A stretch of DNA of 64,000 bases from Pteria penguin (Eukaryota; Mollusca; Bivalvia; Pterioida; Pteriidae): contig CM068587.1 in NCBI GenBank assembly GCA_035048485.1, positions 54,283,501 to 54,347,500 of the forward strand, given 5' to 3'. Numbering within the stretch: position 1 is the stretch's first letter; each line of letters opens with the position of its first letter. This document shows positions 40,387 to 62,995 of the stretch, in pieces. The position numbers were made by a program, and so were the translations under genes. A model generated the notes under the pieces. The model did no database searches and was not told the DNA's origin. It worked only from the letters and a program-made list of their open reading frames with translations.

Positions 40387-40638
40387 TCACGGGCCCACAT
40401 CTTCTTTAGTGTTTTTCAACCAAGGACGGGATTCTGCCCATTTCAAATTGAAACCTCTTGCCCTCTTTTCATGTTCGTAACTCTTGAAATAATCTATTCG
40501 ATCATCTGCTTTCCGTTTTTGGGGTGGTTTAACACCTTCTATAAATCTCCACATTTTCAGTGATCTCAAAAAACAATCAAGGATGAAAGGGCAACTAAAC
40601 AAAATGGCCGATGTGAGTTCGTTTTGCTGCCACTTCAT
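40387..40638 (-). pseudogene. Possible zinc-finger/transposase-derived gene fragment
   Basis: An 83-codon minus-strand ORF starts MKWQQNELTSAILF and contains PPQKRKADDRIDYFKSYEHE, then RGFNLKWAESRPWLKNTKED. The GFNxKWxxxxPWL pattern resembles the start of the TTF-type zinc finger of hAT-derived ZNF862/ZMYM-like proteins, but the following Cys pairs are missing. Related words (AAGTGGGC, GAGCCCAC) recur on the plus strand to 41100. Possibly a short exon, possibly a decayed repeat. Confidence 0.25.
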
Positions 40639-41274
40639 TCTTTATCGTTTTGAAATTGACCAATTACATTTAATCGTAGTAGTCAAATATTCTACTTGGA
40701 ATATATTTTATTGATAGAACTACCTTATCTGTACAATATTTTCTACAGAAAAAGGAATCCTGTCCTTCCTGATAGATTTTATTAAACCTTACGCATAAAT
40801 CGATAAAACGTCTGTGATCGAAAAGGAAAATGAGCGAGACGACTTTATGTATCCATCGACGCTTTAATAATTCGGAACTATCTCGCACTTTACTCGAAAC
40901 TTATTACGTAGGAAAAGGTCGATGTTATTCAAATGACATTTTATTGAGTGTAACAGGAACTTCGCACATAAACTGCGCAAAGACATCTCGATGTCTTACG
41001 AAAATTACATTAGCCAAGTGGGCGATTTCTTTTAAGATTTCACGAGCCCACATCCAAGAACTGGTCGCCAATGCGAGTGGGCGAGTGGAAAGTTTCCCCC
41101 CTGCAATGTCATGTACGTCCTACTGTATTGAATCTTGTTATACAGATAGTGAAAGAGTGTTTCACTAAAAGTTGTGGGAAAAAGCAATGTTTTGTTGATG
41201 AGTCACCTTGATGAATATGTGTAAGTTTTGGTGATGAGTTGAATGTGCAACTCGTCACTAATTATGAGTGGGGA

Positions 41275-41420
41275 ACAGATGTCTTTTATTGGTCACAAGT
41301 TGTCTTGTTACGAGCTGTCTCGTTAACGAGTTGTCTTGTTATGAGTTGTCTCGGTGACGAGTTGTCTTGTTACCAGTTGTCTTGATACAAGTTGTCTCGG
41401 GGACGAGTCGTCTTGATACC
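41275..41420. repeat. Degenerate 15-16-bp tandem repeat
   Basis: About nine imperfect copies of GAGTTGTCTTGTTAC (variants TCTCGGTGACGAG, TCTTGATACAAG). Confidence 0.8.
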
Positions 41421-41984
41421 CATTTGCAGTTATATCAATGGTGTCCCAGACAAAATAAACCGACCGTATACCATATCTCAAATCTCACACTTAAATAAAT
41501 TCAAGACAAATATACAACACTGGCTAGTGCCTAATGGCAAAACCAAGTCAGACTTATGTCATAACTGACATAATGAAATCTTGACTAATCTGTAATTGTA
41601 TCGTATAATTCCATGGTGACTTCTGCCACATAACTGAGCCAGTAACTCCTCTTTTTTCTTGAATAACCAAGACGTTAATTTTGCCAAAACTGCCCAAAAT
41701 TATAGGACATACTACTCTCTTCGTATGAAACATTACCGACCAGCCCTAGTCTTTGGTAAGTGACATACAGATCTAAGTAACGGGATCAACTAGACACATT
41801 ATTCCGTCTACTGTCGACCCTACCGTAGTAATGCTATGTGCTTTCTTACCTTTTAATCACGATCTAGCGACTTAAATTACAAATAAAAAACAAATCAGAG
41901 AAGTACTTTTAGCTGTCGATAAACTTCATAGTCATACATTGTGAAATTTATCAGCTAAGTTTGTTTTTAAAAGCTATTACTTAC

Positions 41985-42024
41985 ACGTGCTTGTGCAATG
42001 CAAATGGCAGAAGATAAAAGGAAG
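41985..42024 (-). promoter_or_regulatory. FAU: Candidate FAU noncoding first exon with 5'-TOP start
   Basis: On the minus strand the sequence ACAACTTCCTTTTATCTTCT, then GCCATTTGCATTGC, starts with a C plus pyrimidine run as in terminal oligopyrimidine mRNAs and ends at a strong donor GT|GTAAGT (41979-41984). A noncoding 5' exon is required by the acceptor at 38759. It is 3.2 kb upstream, so linkage is inferred and other leader exons are possible. Confidence 0.4.
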
Positions 42025-42029
42025 TTGTC

Positions 42030-43330
42030 GCGCGCATGTAAATCGGAAGTACAATGGAAACCAAAAGCAGTTCGTTTAATATCGTTTCGTAGCTGATGTG
42101 TCATGTTGATGCTTTCTGACTTCGGATTTTAGCAGTGGACATATCTAGAAACTTATGTGAAGATTTCCCCTCAGAGTTTAGGAATTTCCTGGCTATTTAT
42201 TTCATTACCAAATTATAAGAAATGACTGTCAATGAGTTTTGGTATGTTGTGTAGAAAAGTTGGGAGTAATGGAGTCAACCCTCACCTCACTGACAAGCGC
42301 CTTCCGAACGACAAGTAAATAAGAGGAACATAGTCTAGCATTGCAGGACTAGATTCATCCCATTTCACAACGTTTTATTCCACACATTTTCGGCTATTTT
42401 TTTCCACTATGAAAGAATTAAACAGTTCTAATGAATTCATTAACGATTCTTATTGACCTCTTACACCATCATATGGAGAAATTCAGCCCATTTTATTCCT
42501 GAGCTGCATACCACGTGATGTGCAAATTATGCATAGTCATTTGAAAAATCACTTAAATGAAAGTTTATGCCCCGCCTCTTTTGAAAGGAACCGGAAGGGA
42601 CCGTTAAGACCTAGATTTTTAAACACATCAGACTACGGACAACTGATTGTGACGTCATACTTGGTAGAGACACTGGCGTCATGTATCCAAAGATAAGATT
42701 ATTACAACATAAATAAAATATCGCCAAAGTATGCAATGTCCGTAGTTTGGATATAACTCGGAAATAGTCTATTTCTCTTAATGTGCCCACATGAAGTCGT
42801 GTAAATAATGTGAAGGTCAAGGGTGACCTAATATGCTTTCCGTATAAGAAAATAGACGAAGCTGTTAGATTTTTCAAAGTTTTGACAGTTTTTTTTAAAT
42901 GATTTCCCCCTCAGCTCAAAAAGGAACATTTATGCCAAATTCTGGAGGAAAATATAGATGGGATATTCCGGATTTTCGCATTCATATTGTCTGTTATAGA
43001 ATCTGGGTTTGTTCGTTTCGGTGACATATCCGATGTCATTTTCAGTTGAATTCAGGGAAAATGCTAAATTTTGAGAACTTTTCTCTTCTTTCTAAAGGAT
43101 TTCATAGGACACATCGCTTCAAAAGTTTGACTGAAAAAGGAACATTAAATACTGAGGTAATAAGACTCATTATTGTTAGAATTACAAGAGATACAAAAAG
43201 GACTTTGATTGCGAATCTGGATTCGTGTCATTTCCCAATGCCAATGGTAAGTTTTTCATTTTGATTTCTTTTTTATTTCCCTATATAGGCTATACACAGT
43301 ACGATGGCTGGTCCATATCCAATATGGCCG
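42030..43330. other. Intergenic, no supported gene
   Basis: Short ORFs exist on both strands (for example plus 43046-43264) but none shows a family resemblance or splice context. Confidence 0.5.
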
Positions 43331-43545
43331 CTATAGACCCTTTCACAGTAACTGCGGGACTGACATCTTGGGGGAAGAAATGATCACTGTTCCCACAAAA
43401 TGATGTAGGACTAGGACACAATCAATATCTGATTATGACGTCATTTTTTTTTACGGGAAACGTAACTATTCTTCTCCCAAAAATGACGTTATCATTTGCC
43501 AACCGAAATATTAGTCCCTCAGAAATAGCGAAAAGGTCTGTGAGT
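43330..43545. mobile_element. MITE, CTATAGACCCTTTCAC family
   Basis: The left end TATAGACCCTTTCACAGTAA, then CTGCGGGACTGAC, pairs loosely with the right end (GCCAACCGAAATATTAGTCC, then GCGAAAAGGTCTGTGAG). The same terminal words occur at 62826-62995. Confidence 0.6.
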
Positions 43546-43861
43546 TAAGGTCTTTGGTTTTCAACATTAAATTTCATATGTCCCTACGTCATAAATTCGA
43601 GAGCACAAACAGCATGATTAGGATTATGTATCATTAATTTGTTGTTTAACAACACATATAGCAGACAGATCATTTTTGATAGAGACCCGATGCATTGATA
43701 TACCGCAATACGATATATCGCGATACAGAGGTAATGCAATGCACAATACGGCAAGGAGCTCAAAACGATACAACTATACAATAATCCCATTCTTTTATAA
43801 AAATCTGTAAAAAATTTTTAGGTTAGAATAAATTTGTTTCTAACAGAATTAATCATATCGC

Positions 43862-44312
43862 TGTTTTAGTATCGTGATACTATCGTATCGTTTTTCTGAT
43901 ATCGTGATACTATCGTATCGTTGTTCTAGTTTCGTGATACTATCGTATCGTTTTTCTAGTATCGTGATACTATCGTATCGTTTTTCTGATATCGTGATAC
44001 TATCGTATCGTTGTTCTAGTATCGTGATACTATCGTATCGCTGTTCTAGTATCATAATACTATCGTATCACTGTCTTAGTATCGTGATACTATCGTATCG
44101 CTGTTCTACTAGTAGTATTGTGATACTATCGTATCGCTGTTTTAATATCGTGATATTATCGTATCGTTTTTCTACTATCGTGATACTACCGTATCGCTGT
44201 TTTAGTATCGTGATACTACCGTATCGTTGTTTTAGTATCGTGATATCGTATCGCTGTTCTAGTATCGTGATACTACCGTATCGCTGTTTTAGTATTGTGA
44301 TATTCTCATATC
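43862..44312. repeat. 30-bp minisatellite, about 15 copies
   Basis: The unit is TAGTATCGTGATACTATCGT then ATCGCTGTTC. Each unit contains the near-palindrome TATCGTGATA. Frames stay open on both strands, but this reflects the repeat, not a gene. Confidence 0.95.
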
Positions 44313-45356
44313 ATGTGAAGCTGAACCATGAAAACAGGATCAAAATACTTGTTCCAGCGTCGAATTGGCTGACTGGTGGAATTAGTTTGAAGCAGGTTCC
44401 AGCACAGCTCTTTATCCTATTCAAGTAGAATGCAAGTCTCTATTGTTGTATTTATAAAACTGGAAGATATAAACAAAATTTGAAATCTACTGTCTTTCCA
44501 TCACTGAGGGAGCAAGGGTTCAAATGCTTTCATTATACCAACATTTGAGAGAGAGATGATTTAAATGCATATTTTTTATTTCAGATTCTATTTCAGATAT
44601 GTGGTAGATCTTTTCAAATTATGAAATAAGAATAGAGCAATGAAAATATCACATAGATATAAACTGATGTTAGACACTCATGAAAAGTTTGCGACCAAAA
44701 GGGCACATCTCTTTTGAACTTTTCACTTATTCTGGCTTGTGTATTCAAAATTATATACACTCTATTTAGTTATTAAATTATGCACATATTTGACTCTATC
44801 AGTCGGATGTTTTATGTAGTGTGTAGATAGATATAAAACCATCGTATTTCATAAACAATAGAGGGATATTGAATTAACAACTAAAAAGCATATTCATGAT
44901 GTGACACGGTGCATGTACTACAATGATTAGCAAGTTGAAGTTAGAGGAAGCATACGGGATTCCTCTGTTACTGAGATAATGGTAGTATGAAAACAAGTCA
45001 ATGCTTTTGAAATAGTATATCATTTTCGTATGCAATACATAATTGATGATTTTGTGTCTGTTTGTATACGATATAAATACTCAGTTATTCTCTATAAAAA
45101 GGAATTCATAAAAAAAAACCCCGCTGACATTATCTATCTAATAGGACTTTCTAAATTGAGAAATAAATCTGGAAGTCTGTATGTCTATAAGACAAAACTA
45201 TCCCACAAAGAGATGTTGAGCTTTGAGGAAAGTGCATTGTGATATTGGAATGACATTTAACTGATTCCTTTGGTATTTGTTTGCTGGTGTTTCAGATGAA
45301 TTTAATCGTAAGTTTATAAATAGTAGTCATGAAATAAAACGAGTTGCTGCAGCTGG

Positions 45357-45545
45357 GAGTTTATAAGTGTAATAGTGGAAATTTTAAGAGGAGGTCGAGG
45401 TGCATAGTAGTTAGAATGTGAGAAGTAAATTTTAAAACGTTAAAGGGAGTTTGTAAGTGTGATAGGGGAAATTTCGAATAGAGCAGTCGAGGTGCATAGT
45501 GGTTGGAACTTGAGAAATAAATTTTAAAAAGTTAAAGGTTGCTCG
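45357..45545. repeat. Tandem duplication of about 92 bp
   Basis: GTCGAGGTGCATAGTAGTTA, GAGAAGTAAATTTTAAAACG and TTAAAGGG recur about 92 bp later with a few changes. Confidence 0.7.
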
Positions 45546-45879
45546 TAAGTCGATAAATATTTTGAATTAATTTTTGTTTAATCGCATTTGTATGCTATAA
45601 ACTGAAATATTTCTTTGTGCAGGGTCGAAATGAGAAGTCCCTTTTCTTGAAAAATCAGCGACCACCATTTACTGTCGCAAAACGACGATCAGAGTGAGAA
45701 TGCAAATTCGTATTGAAAAGAATAAAGTGATCAATAATTCATGATATTCGTTTTGACAAATCTATGCGCAAAATTCATAACTTTCAGAATTCTGATCCTA
45801 GGTAAAAGTTCAAGTTTAACGAAATACGAAATTTGTTGAAGTGGTTCCAGAGTTACCTCGACCAACCTCGACTTTCAAA

Positions 45880-46600
45880 GAGTTGTAATGGATGGATCCC
45901 CATGAGAATATAGTGAAGTTTTAGCCGGGGTACCTCAGGGGGTCCATACTTAGTCCTATATTGTTTTTAATTTATATGAATGACATTATTACTGATTTAC
46001 AGTCTAATATAAAGCTATTTGCTGATGATACATCACTGTATTTAATAGATGATGACCCTTTGTGTGCTGCTGCCTTATGAATTCCGATCTCCATAAAATT
46101 CATTTATGGTCTGGCCACTGGCTTGTAAATTTCAATACTTAAAAAACAGATAAACTTTTGATATCTCGGAAAACATCTATGTATTCCATCCTATCATATC
46201 CATGGATAACGTGAATGTCAATGGTGTGGATTCTCATAAACATCTCGACATTGTCTTAAGTAAAACTATATGTGGCATGAGCACATTTACGAAATAAGAG
46301 AATCCACATCCTCCAATCTCTTAAAGTCCAACTTGACAGGAAGTCTCTGCAAACACTCTTTTTCTCTTTCATTAGGCATCTTTTTTAATACTCGGATATA
46401 ATTTGGGATAATTGTTGCCTCTATGAAAAAGAAATTGTTGAAAAAATCCAAATTGAAACAGGCAGAATTCTAACTGGGGAAACAAAGTCATGTTCAAAAG
46501 CAAAACTACAAACTGACTTAGGATGGAAGACATTAGAAATAGACGTTACAAGCATCGTCTAATATATTCTTATAAAATGGTAAATGAGGTAAAATGGTAA
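45880..46600 (+). pseudogene. Decayed LINE reverse transcriptase (jockey/CR1-like)
   Basis: Broken frames encode AGVPQG, then SPILFLIYMNDIITDL-like and KLFADDTSLYLIDDDPL, the RT motif with catalytic ADD. Further on are LGYN-like and KSKTTN...RRYKHRL remnants of the C-terminal region. Stops and frameshifts interrupt it throughout. No 5' ORF or target duplication recognised. Confidence 0.8.
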
Positions 46601-47059
46601 AATGAAATATGAGGTGGGGGGGGGGGCAGAAATATGTTTGTGCCCTCACCCCACCGCTGGCCCCTTTTTCTTACGCCCTTGTATTTCTATAATGCACATA
46701 CCATGCATAGGAATGTGATCTAAAGCTGCATATAAAGTATCACGGCCACATAGCACTACAAAAGCGGTTAAACCTTCTACCGAGGGGGGGGGGGGTGTTA
46801 ACGAGGTCCACATTGCAAATGGGATAGGTGTGAAAATAAAATACGAAATAAGAGGTACTATCTCAGTGTAGCTTTACCGTACCACGACTGACGTGGTCAT
46901 GGACTTTATGAAATGTGAGGAGTAATCAGCTATCCTGGTAGTGTGATATTCCCTTGATTGCCTAGCTGTACCCGTCATATACTAGCGATATGTAATCCTT
47001 TCGACATCAGATAAATATTAAACATAAAAGGTCCAAACCAAACCCTTGCATTGTTGTCC

Positions 47060-47125
47060 TAATTGCATTGCCGCAGTGGCGGATTTAGGGAAGAGCGGAG
47101 GAGGCGCGACACCCCCCCCCCCCCG
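47060..47125. other. hAT-like terminal motif next to a C run
   Basis: GCAGTGGCGGATTTAGGG followed by a C-rich run resembles the ends of many hAT-type MITEs (CAGTGGCGGAT...). A similar piece is at 57885-57930. The matching opposite ends were not found. Confidence 0.35.
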
Positions 47126-47338
47126 CAATGACCCAATCTTTTAACAAAACCCTGTATTTTTGCCCATTTTCTGTCGAATTCGACAAAATTCGCCCCTCGA
47201 CATCCATCCATCCCCGGCAAAGTGGGCGTTGGATCCGACGCTGTATCGACATCATTTATTCACACGAATTGTAATATCTTCAGTAAATACATATGCCATG
47301 AGAAGTGATATAAAAGACATACATAAACAAAAACGAAC

Positions 47339-47344
47339 TTTATT
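47339..47344 (-). terminator. Candidate polyA signal for the calmodulin-like gene
   Basis: AATAAA on the minus strand about 365 nt after the stop codon. It is the nearest good match, but the 3' end is unproven. Confidence 0.35.
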
Positions 47345-47706
47345 TACATAATCACACACTTTGACAATACCAAATACTATAACCCATGCAATAAAACTGA
47401 AATTCATGTGATATTCATGGAATTCATGTTGTGAAATAAAATTCTGTCAATCTGATTAAAATCAGACCTTCTTTCTATCTGTGTACTGAAACTTAGAACA
47501 AAATCGAGGAACAAATGGGTCCGGTTTTGATCAGATTGGAAATTCTGTGTAAGTATTTTGAGAAAGTACAAGTGACATTGATTCAAGACATGTATTAAAA
47601 CATTGTTTTGAGCTAGAACAATGTGTAGATTTCTCCTCGGGGTTTTCTCGTCTAGTCCGTCCTACCATCGTCTAATGGAAATGAAATCAGCACTAAGGGA
47701 TGACTC

Positions 47707-56981
<9,275 letters not shown>

Positions 56982-57059
56982 ATTTCACGTAAGGTAGACC
57001 TCGAGCTGCTTGGTGATTGGACTGCTTACTATTGCGTGTTCGGTATTGCTATGAAATGA

Positions 57060-59520
57060 ATTATTGATGCTATATGCCGATCCTCACGAAAAGTTCCCCA
57101 ATTTGTTGTCCAAAGCGATATCCCTCGGTTATATGCGGAGAGTTATAAAACAGTTAACTTTGGCACCATCATCGGTAATTATGAATGAGCAAGTTTGATT
57201 AATTCAACATGACGTCTAATATTTGGTGGAAGAGTTGTCTATAATATTAGCACTTACCATGCATAAAATTATTTTTAATATTAAGTCTATGTCCATACCG
57301 CCACAGAGGGTAATATATTGTAAGAAATGTACAGAATCGGTTATACAAATTTAACACATAAATATGTAGCTTTTAAATGTAGGATACCGTTCTTGCAAGA
57401 GTGTGTATTTCACGAAGCCAAGCCTGGATCGGATGGCGTTGTTTGAAGTCCCAACTTGGCCAATTATTACACTCATTGTTAAACTATATATCACGTGACC
57501 GCTAGTTTACATTTAGGGTCACTTGATACTTCGTTTACAGGAACTTGTGTGTTAACGAATTATTATTTTCTTCTTGATATGATTTCTCCATAGGGCCCTC
57601 GTTCGTATTGTAATTACATTGTATGAAAGCCATACCTAACAGTGACGATTAATTAAGCGCTCCCCTGATACTCTTGCTTTGTAATGGACTCATTTCTGCA
57701 ATGCGCATATATTAATGTCACAATGTCCGATCAACAAGCGTACAAAAGTCTATTCACATGATAATATCAGCGGCGTGTTGAAGTGGCAAAACTTTACTAA
57801 GCCGTGAACCGTCGTCGTTTTTACCATATCCAGTATGACATAAATTAATGCTGTGCGACTGTAACGCTCGATGGACATTCACACTGGCGGATTTAGAGGG
57901 TGTTGAAGGGGTTGCAACCCCCCCCCCCCTTTTCATCCTTTCCAGACTGAATATTGCAAAACACCAGTCATGGGAGACTTTTTTTGTTTGTTTTGGTTTG
58001 GGGGTTGTATTGTTTTTTTGGGGGGGGGGGGAGGGGGGGGGTTGTTTGTTTGCTTCTTTCTTTCAGCTTTCGAAGAGAGTAACTGTGATGATAATGTAAA
58101 TTCACACAATCTTTTATAAAACCGCCAAAATTCAATTGTTTCGATTGGATCAAGTACGTCACGTGATTACTATCTATTTTCCGACACTGGGACCCAGTAG
58201 TAGTTGTTCATTTTGCATTAACTTTCAACGTTAAATCCTTATCTAAGCGTGATCTTTAATATTGTGTTAACATAAACTATTTCTCAAATATAGATTTTGA
58301 TGAAATATTAAAGACGAATGAAGAAGTAAACTCGCTACATGCTTACTTGGTGGGGCTGTGTGTGTGTATGAGATCATGTAACGAATTATGCGTAGGTCGA
58401 TAATGTCATGTGATTTGTAGAACTAAAACAACATTCCACAGTGCAACATACATTGGGACAAAAATAAGTGGGGCCAATTTCATTGGAGATATTAGTGTCT
58501 CCTATTGGATTAGACGCCCCTACCACGAAGAATCGAATTTGCGGACATTTTGTTTTGCACGGATAGAACATACAGCAAAATGGCAAAATTAAATATGGAA
58601 TATATTTCAATAGCTGCATGAATTTTCTCAGAATTCCACTATCGAGTGAAAATTTAATTCGGTATTGTAAACATTATATATCCTGTTACATTCTTTGAAG
58701 ATCTACCATGATCTATTTATGACTGCTCTAAGATTTGATTTAACGTGTGCAATATACCCTAAAATCAAACTGAAAAAATAAAATAAGTAAAGAAATAAAT
58801 AAAGAAATGCCTTGATGAACACAAAAGAAAAAATAGGAGTTACTGGGTCAGTTATGTGGCAGAAGTCACCATGGAGCTATACAATACAAAACATATGTAG
58901 TAAAACAATTCAATTACTTCATTTATAGGAAGTTTACATGAAGGGGTGAACAAAAATGTCCCATAAGAAATATTTGATATAATAGATATAGAACATATAT
59001 ACTTTATAATTCAGTGCACCATATGCGCATTTCGACAACTTATGTCTCTTCAGTGATGCTCGTGGCCAAATGATTGGAATTCTCAAAATATATAAATCTT
59101 TGAAGAACAGTGTTGAATCAAAAGGACCAAAAACGTGAACCAAAGAATCTATCTAAGGACAGAGCTATGCATGAGGGAGATACTCCTTAGTTTTAGAGTG
59201 ATTTATTTAATTTGATGGCTGAAAATTTGAAGTATATATTGCATGTCAGTACAAAAGCACTGAAAACTAGACTTATGATGCCCTCGGGGACTATAAGTCC
59301 ACCAGCAGTGACACCGGCCTAGTGGTTATAATAAATATAGAACATATATACTTTATAATTTAGTGCACCATATGCGCATTTCGACAACTTATGTCTCTTC
59401 AGTGAAAGTTGGCTGTATTTTTGTGTATGGTATGTTATTTTAATATACATGCATATATCCATATAAAGGATTATATGCAAAGTTCTAAAAGTGTGGTATT
59501 TAATTATATTGATTTATATT
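57060..59520. other. Upstream region of the calmodulin-like gene, no other gene seen
   Basis: It contains a hAT-like end with C run (57885-57930), a G run (58016-58042), a partial copy of the GGTTAACCAC-family tail in reverse (58840-58890), and a 75-bp direct repeat at 58978-59055 and 59330-59405 (ACATATATACTTTATAATTC, GCATTTCGACAACTTATGTC). No supported ORF. Confidence 0.55.
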
Positions 59521-59524
59521 GACG

Positions 59525-60165
<641 letters not shown>

Positions 60166-61369
60166 TTTTCATTTTATGGAACGCAACAATTTTAATAGCT
60201 CTCTATATATTCTTATTTCTGTATAGACGACCTTTGCTTCGACTTTGGTAGACTTTATAAAATCTTCTTTTAATCAATAAAATACGGAATAACTACCTGT
60301 CTTTGTGCTTTCACATTTGCTGTTTTCATGTTTTATAGGACACAGCTTTATAATACATTAGGAATACAAAATAAAATTAAAATGAATGATATCAGTAACA
60401 ACGGATGAGACAATTCATTGCATATCTAATAATCTGACAATTGAACAAATGATATAAAATCAACATCGCTCTCTTTAAAATTACATCATATGCAGTTTCT
60501 ATCTCCCGTGGGAAATTGTTCCGTATGACATTTTCAATTATATGCTCTGAATTCATATATGCCATTATCAATGTAATCAATTGGCTTAACAGTAACAGTA
60601 ATATTTTGTTTTCGTTTTTATTTCAATGTGGAAGAAATTCGGTTTCTTAAATATCATCGACAACGCCATTAGGGAATAAAGCGAATTAAATTGTTTCTTT
60701 TCAATGATAAATACTTCTGTTTAGAGGGTTATATCACTAAAATTTCTCATGTGTTTATCTTGCATAATTTCATGTTTTCCATGTAGATGAAATAAGATTA
60801 TTTGCAATGCATGGCAATTGCCTTAAAACTCAAAATATAGATAAATGTGAAAAAGTGATCTCAATACTTGGAAACTAGAGCGGCTGTCATTAATAGGTTA
60901 TGTGCAATACTTCCGTACCTTTCACATTATATTATACTATTGTATATTTTGTACATGTGCGAGGATCGAATTGATAATGTGCTGTCCGAAAATCCCAGTC
61001 AGCAACTGTTTTCTTACACCCCGCCTACTTGAATGAAAAGCGGCATTAAAATTCAATGCTTACATTTAAATGTTTTCCTAAACATCAAAAAAGAGACCCA
61101 TACATAATTATAAAATATGTATAATTCAAAAGACACAATTCTAATCCAAATGAAGATCATCAAAATGCAAGGATTTTCTGTACTGTTTCTGCAGAAAATA
61201 GATAAATGAAAAACAAAATACCGATTTTCCATCAAAACTCTAAGATGTAATTAAGTTTTGGAATAGGAATGGTTATTGCATGCATGCTCCCACTAAATAG
61301 CATTATGACGTCCTAACGTGAGTGTAATGACGTCATTGTAGAAACAGTAACTTAGCAGATTGAAACATT

Positions 61370-61665
61370 TCCCTCCTTCCCCTATACAATACAATACCAT
61401 ACTATAGTGTGTCCTTTCCTTCCTTCCCCTATACAATACAATACTAAACTATAGTGTGTCCTTCGATTGTGCTGCTTTTACGATGAGTGGGGAAGGTGGG
61501 CACCCGTAAATCGGTTAACCACACCAATTGAATGACGTCTGTTACTTCAATTGACCTTCCTAAGTCGGTATCGTAACTGCAGCACAATCGAATATTGCTA
61601 TTGTCATGTTTTGTGTGCATGTCCTTGGTGGTTTGTGTCATACAGCTTTGTCAGATGTCTTCTGT
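61370..61665. repeat. Short duplication plus GGTTAACCAC-family copy
   Basis: CCTATACAATACAATACCAT with AGTGTGTCCTT is duplicated at 61380-61465, directly followed by GAGTGGGGAAGGTGGGCACC, CGGTTAACCACACCAATTG and CCTAAGTCGGTATCGTAACT. Confidence 0.7.
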
Positions 61666-61679
61666 TTTCCCTTTTATAC

Positions 61680-61790
61680 GACACTCTACTATACTGCACT
61701 GTACTATACTATATTATACTTTACTATACTATACTATATTATACTGTACTTTACTATAGTATACAATACTATACTATGTTTTATAGTATA
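61680..61790. repeat. (TACTA)n-type microsatellite
   Basis: Imperfect 5-bp repeats of ACTAT/ACTGT over about 110 bp. Confidence 0.85.
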
Positions 61791-62119
61791 TTTTATATGA
61801 TGGTGTTTTTTTTAAATATTTTGAATATTCAAGAAAAGACATGACTCCAGCAGTAGATCATGCCACACTCCACATTGTTAGGGGTTGTAATTGGCGAAGT
61901 AAACAGAAAGAAACAAACACAAATTACCCATATACTGACTGAAATTATTGAGGGAATTGCGAAGGGACTATACTACAGAGATTAGAGAACAACGTAAGGT
62001 TCAATGAAGTGTCTTACAGTTATTCAGCGTATATGTCATATGCCAGTAAGGTGACGTATACCACTCGGTATTGTTCTAGGCTCGAGGACCCGAAGCCCAG
62101 TCATGTCTGCGACTCGTCG

Positions 62120-62270
62120 GTATCTTGGCGTCAGATGAGATACGATAAAGAGTGCCTTGTCCGACAAAGCAGATCTTATAATGATAAAACTCCCTCGCTG
62201 CTTTGGATGGATCCGTTACAGAGGTCTATGGGTTTTTGTGCAATGCGTCTGGTTGTTAAGTTGTTTGAAA
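62120..62270 (+). repeat. SINE body fragment
   Basis: AACTCCCTCGCTGCTTTGGA followed by TGGATCCGTTACAGAGGTCT matches the plus-oriented SINE body of 30334-30597. Confidence 0.5.
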
Positions 62271-62477
62271 TTAGTTCAGTGTGGATTAAAAGAAGAAAGC
62301 AACAAATCAGTGAGCGGATGATTTGAAATATTTTTTTCTGTAAACCGTTTGAAAAAGCCAGGAGACATAAAAAAAAGATATAATTGTAAGTTTATATGTT
62401 TATCGACTTCCCATATGGAGAATTTTCAAGAATGAATGTTGTATAAATTAATGGTGGGTCCATCTGTATTAAGTACT

Positions 62478-62626
62478 CACCTGCCAATCACCACAACCAC
62501 CACAACCACCTATCAAACACCACAACCGCCTGTTAATCACCACGATCACCTGTCAACCACCCCTACCACCTATCAATCACTACAACCACCTGTCACCGAC
62601 CACAACCACCTGTCAATCACCGCGGC
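62478..62626. repeat. About 24-bp imperfect tandem repeat
   Basis: Six copies of CACCACAACCACCTGTCAAT and related words. Confidence 0.85.
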
Positions 62627-62825
62627 CAATTTTCTCTGATACGAACTACTAAGGTTATATACGAATCAATCTGTATTAAGAAGCTATACCTACCTTATGT
62701 GGTCACGCTTTCCCCCTTCTCTTGTTGACCGCTTAAACAGGTTTGATGTATTTACAAAATATTTTAAAAGAGAAGCATGATGGGTATATTATACCTTACA
62801 TTTCATCTCATTTGCTTTCAACATA

Positions 62826-62995
62826 AACAGACCCTTTTACTATGACTGCGGGAGTGACGTTTTGGTTGGCAAAGTCTTAACTGTTCCGCAAAAAATGTAT
62901 AGACAATGAATTTTTATTAACCATTTTACGGAAAACGTTATTATTTGTCAACCAAAACGTTAGTCCCATAGTACTGGTGAAAGGTCTATAGTCTC
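62826..62995. mobile_element. MITE, AGACCCTTTTAC family
   Basis: Left AGACCCTTTTACTATGACTG then GGAGTGACGTTTTGGTTGGC; right TTGTCAACCAAAACGTTAGT then ACTGGTGAAAGGTCTATAG, inverted. Related to 43330-43545. Confidence 0.7.

Noticed and set aside
42003..42095. Plus-strand 30-codon ORF starting MAEDKRKLSRACK
   Set aside because: Short, no family likeness, and overlaps the candidate FAU leader in antisense.
43849..44428. Repeat protein ORFs (ILSYRCSSIV and reverse)
   Set aside because: Produced by the 30-bp minisatellite on both strands; no conserved domain or start context.
62436..62639. Thr/Pro-rich mucin-like ORF
   Set aside because: Derived from a short CA-rich tandem repeat; no signal peptide or splice context.
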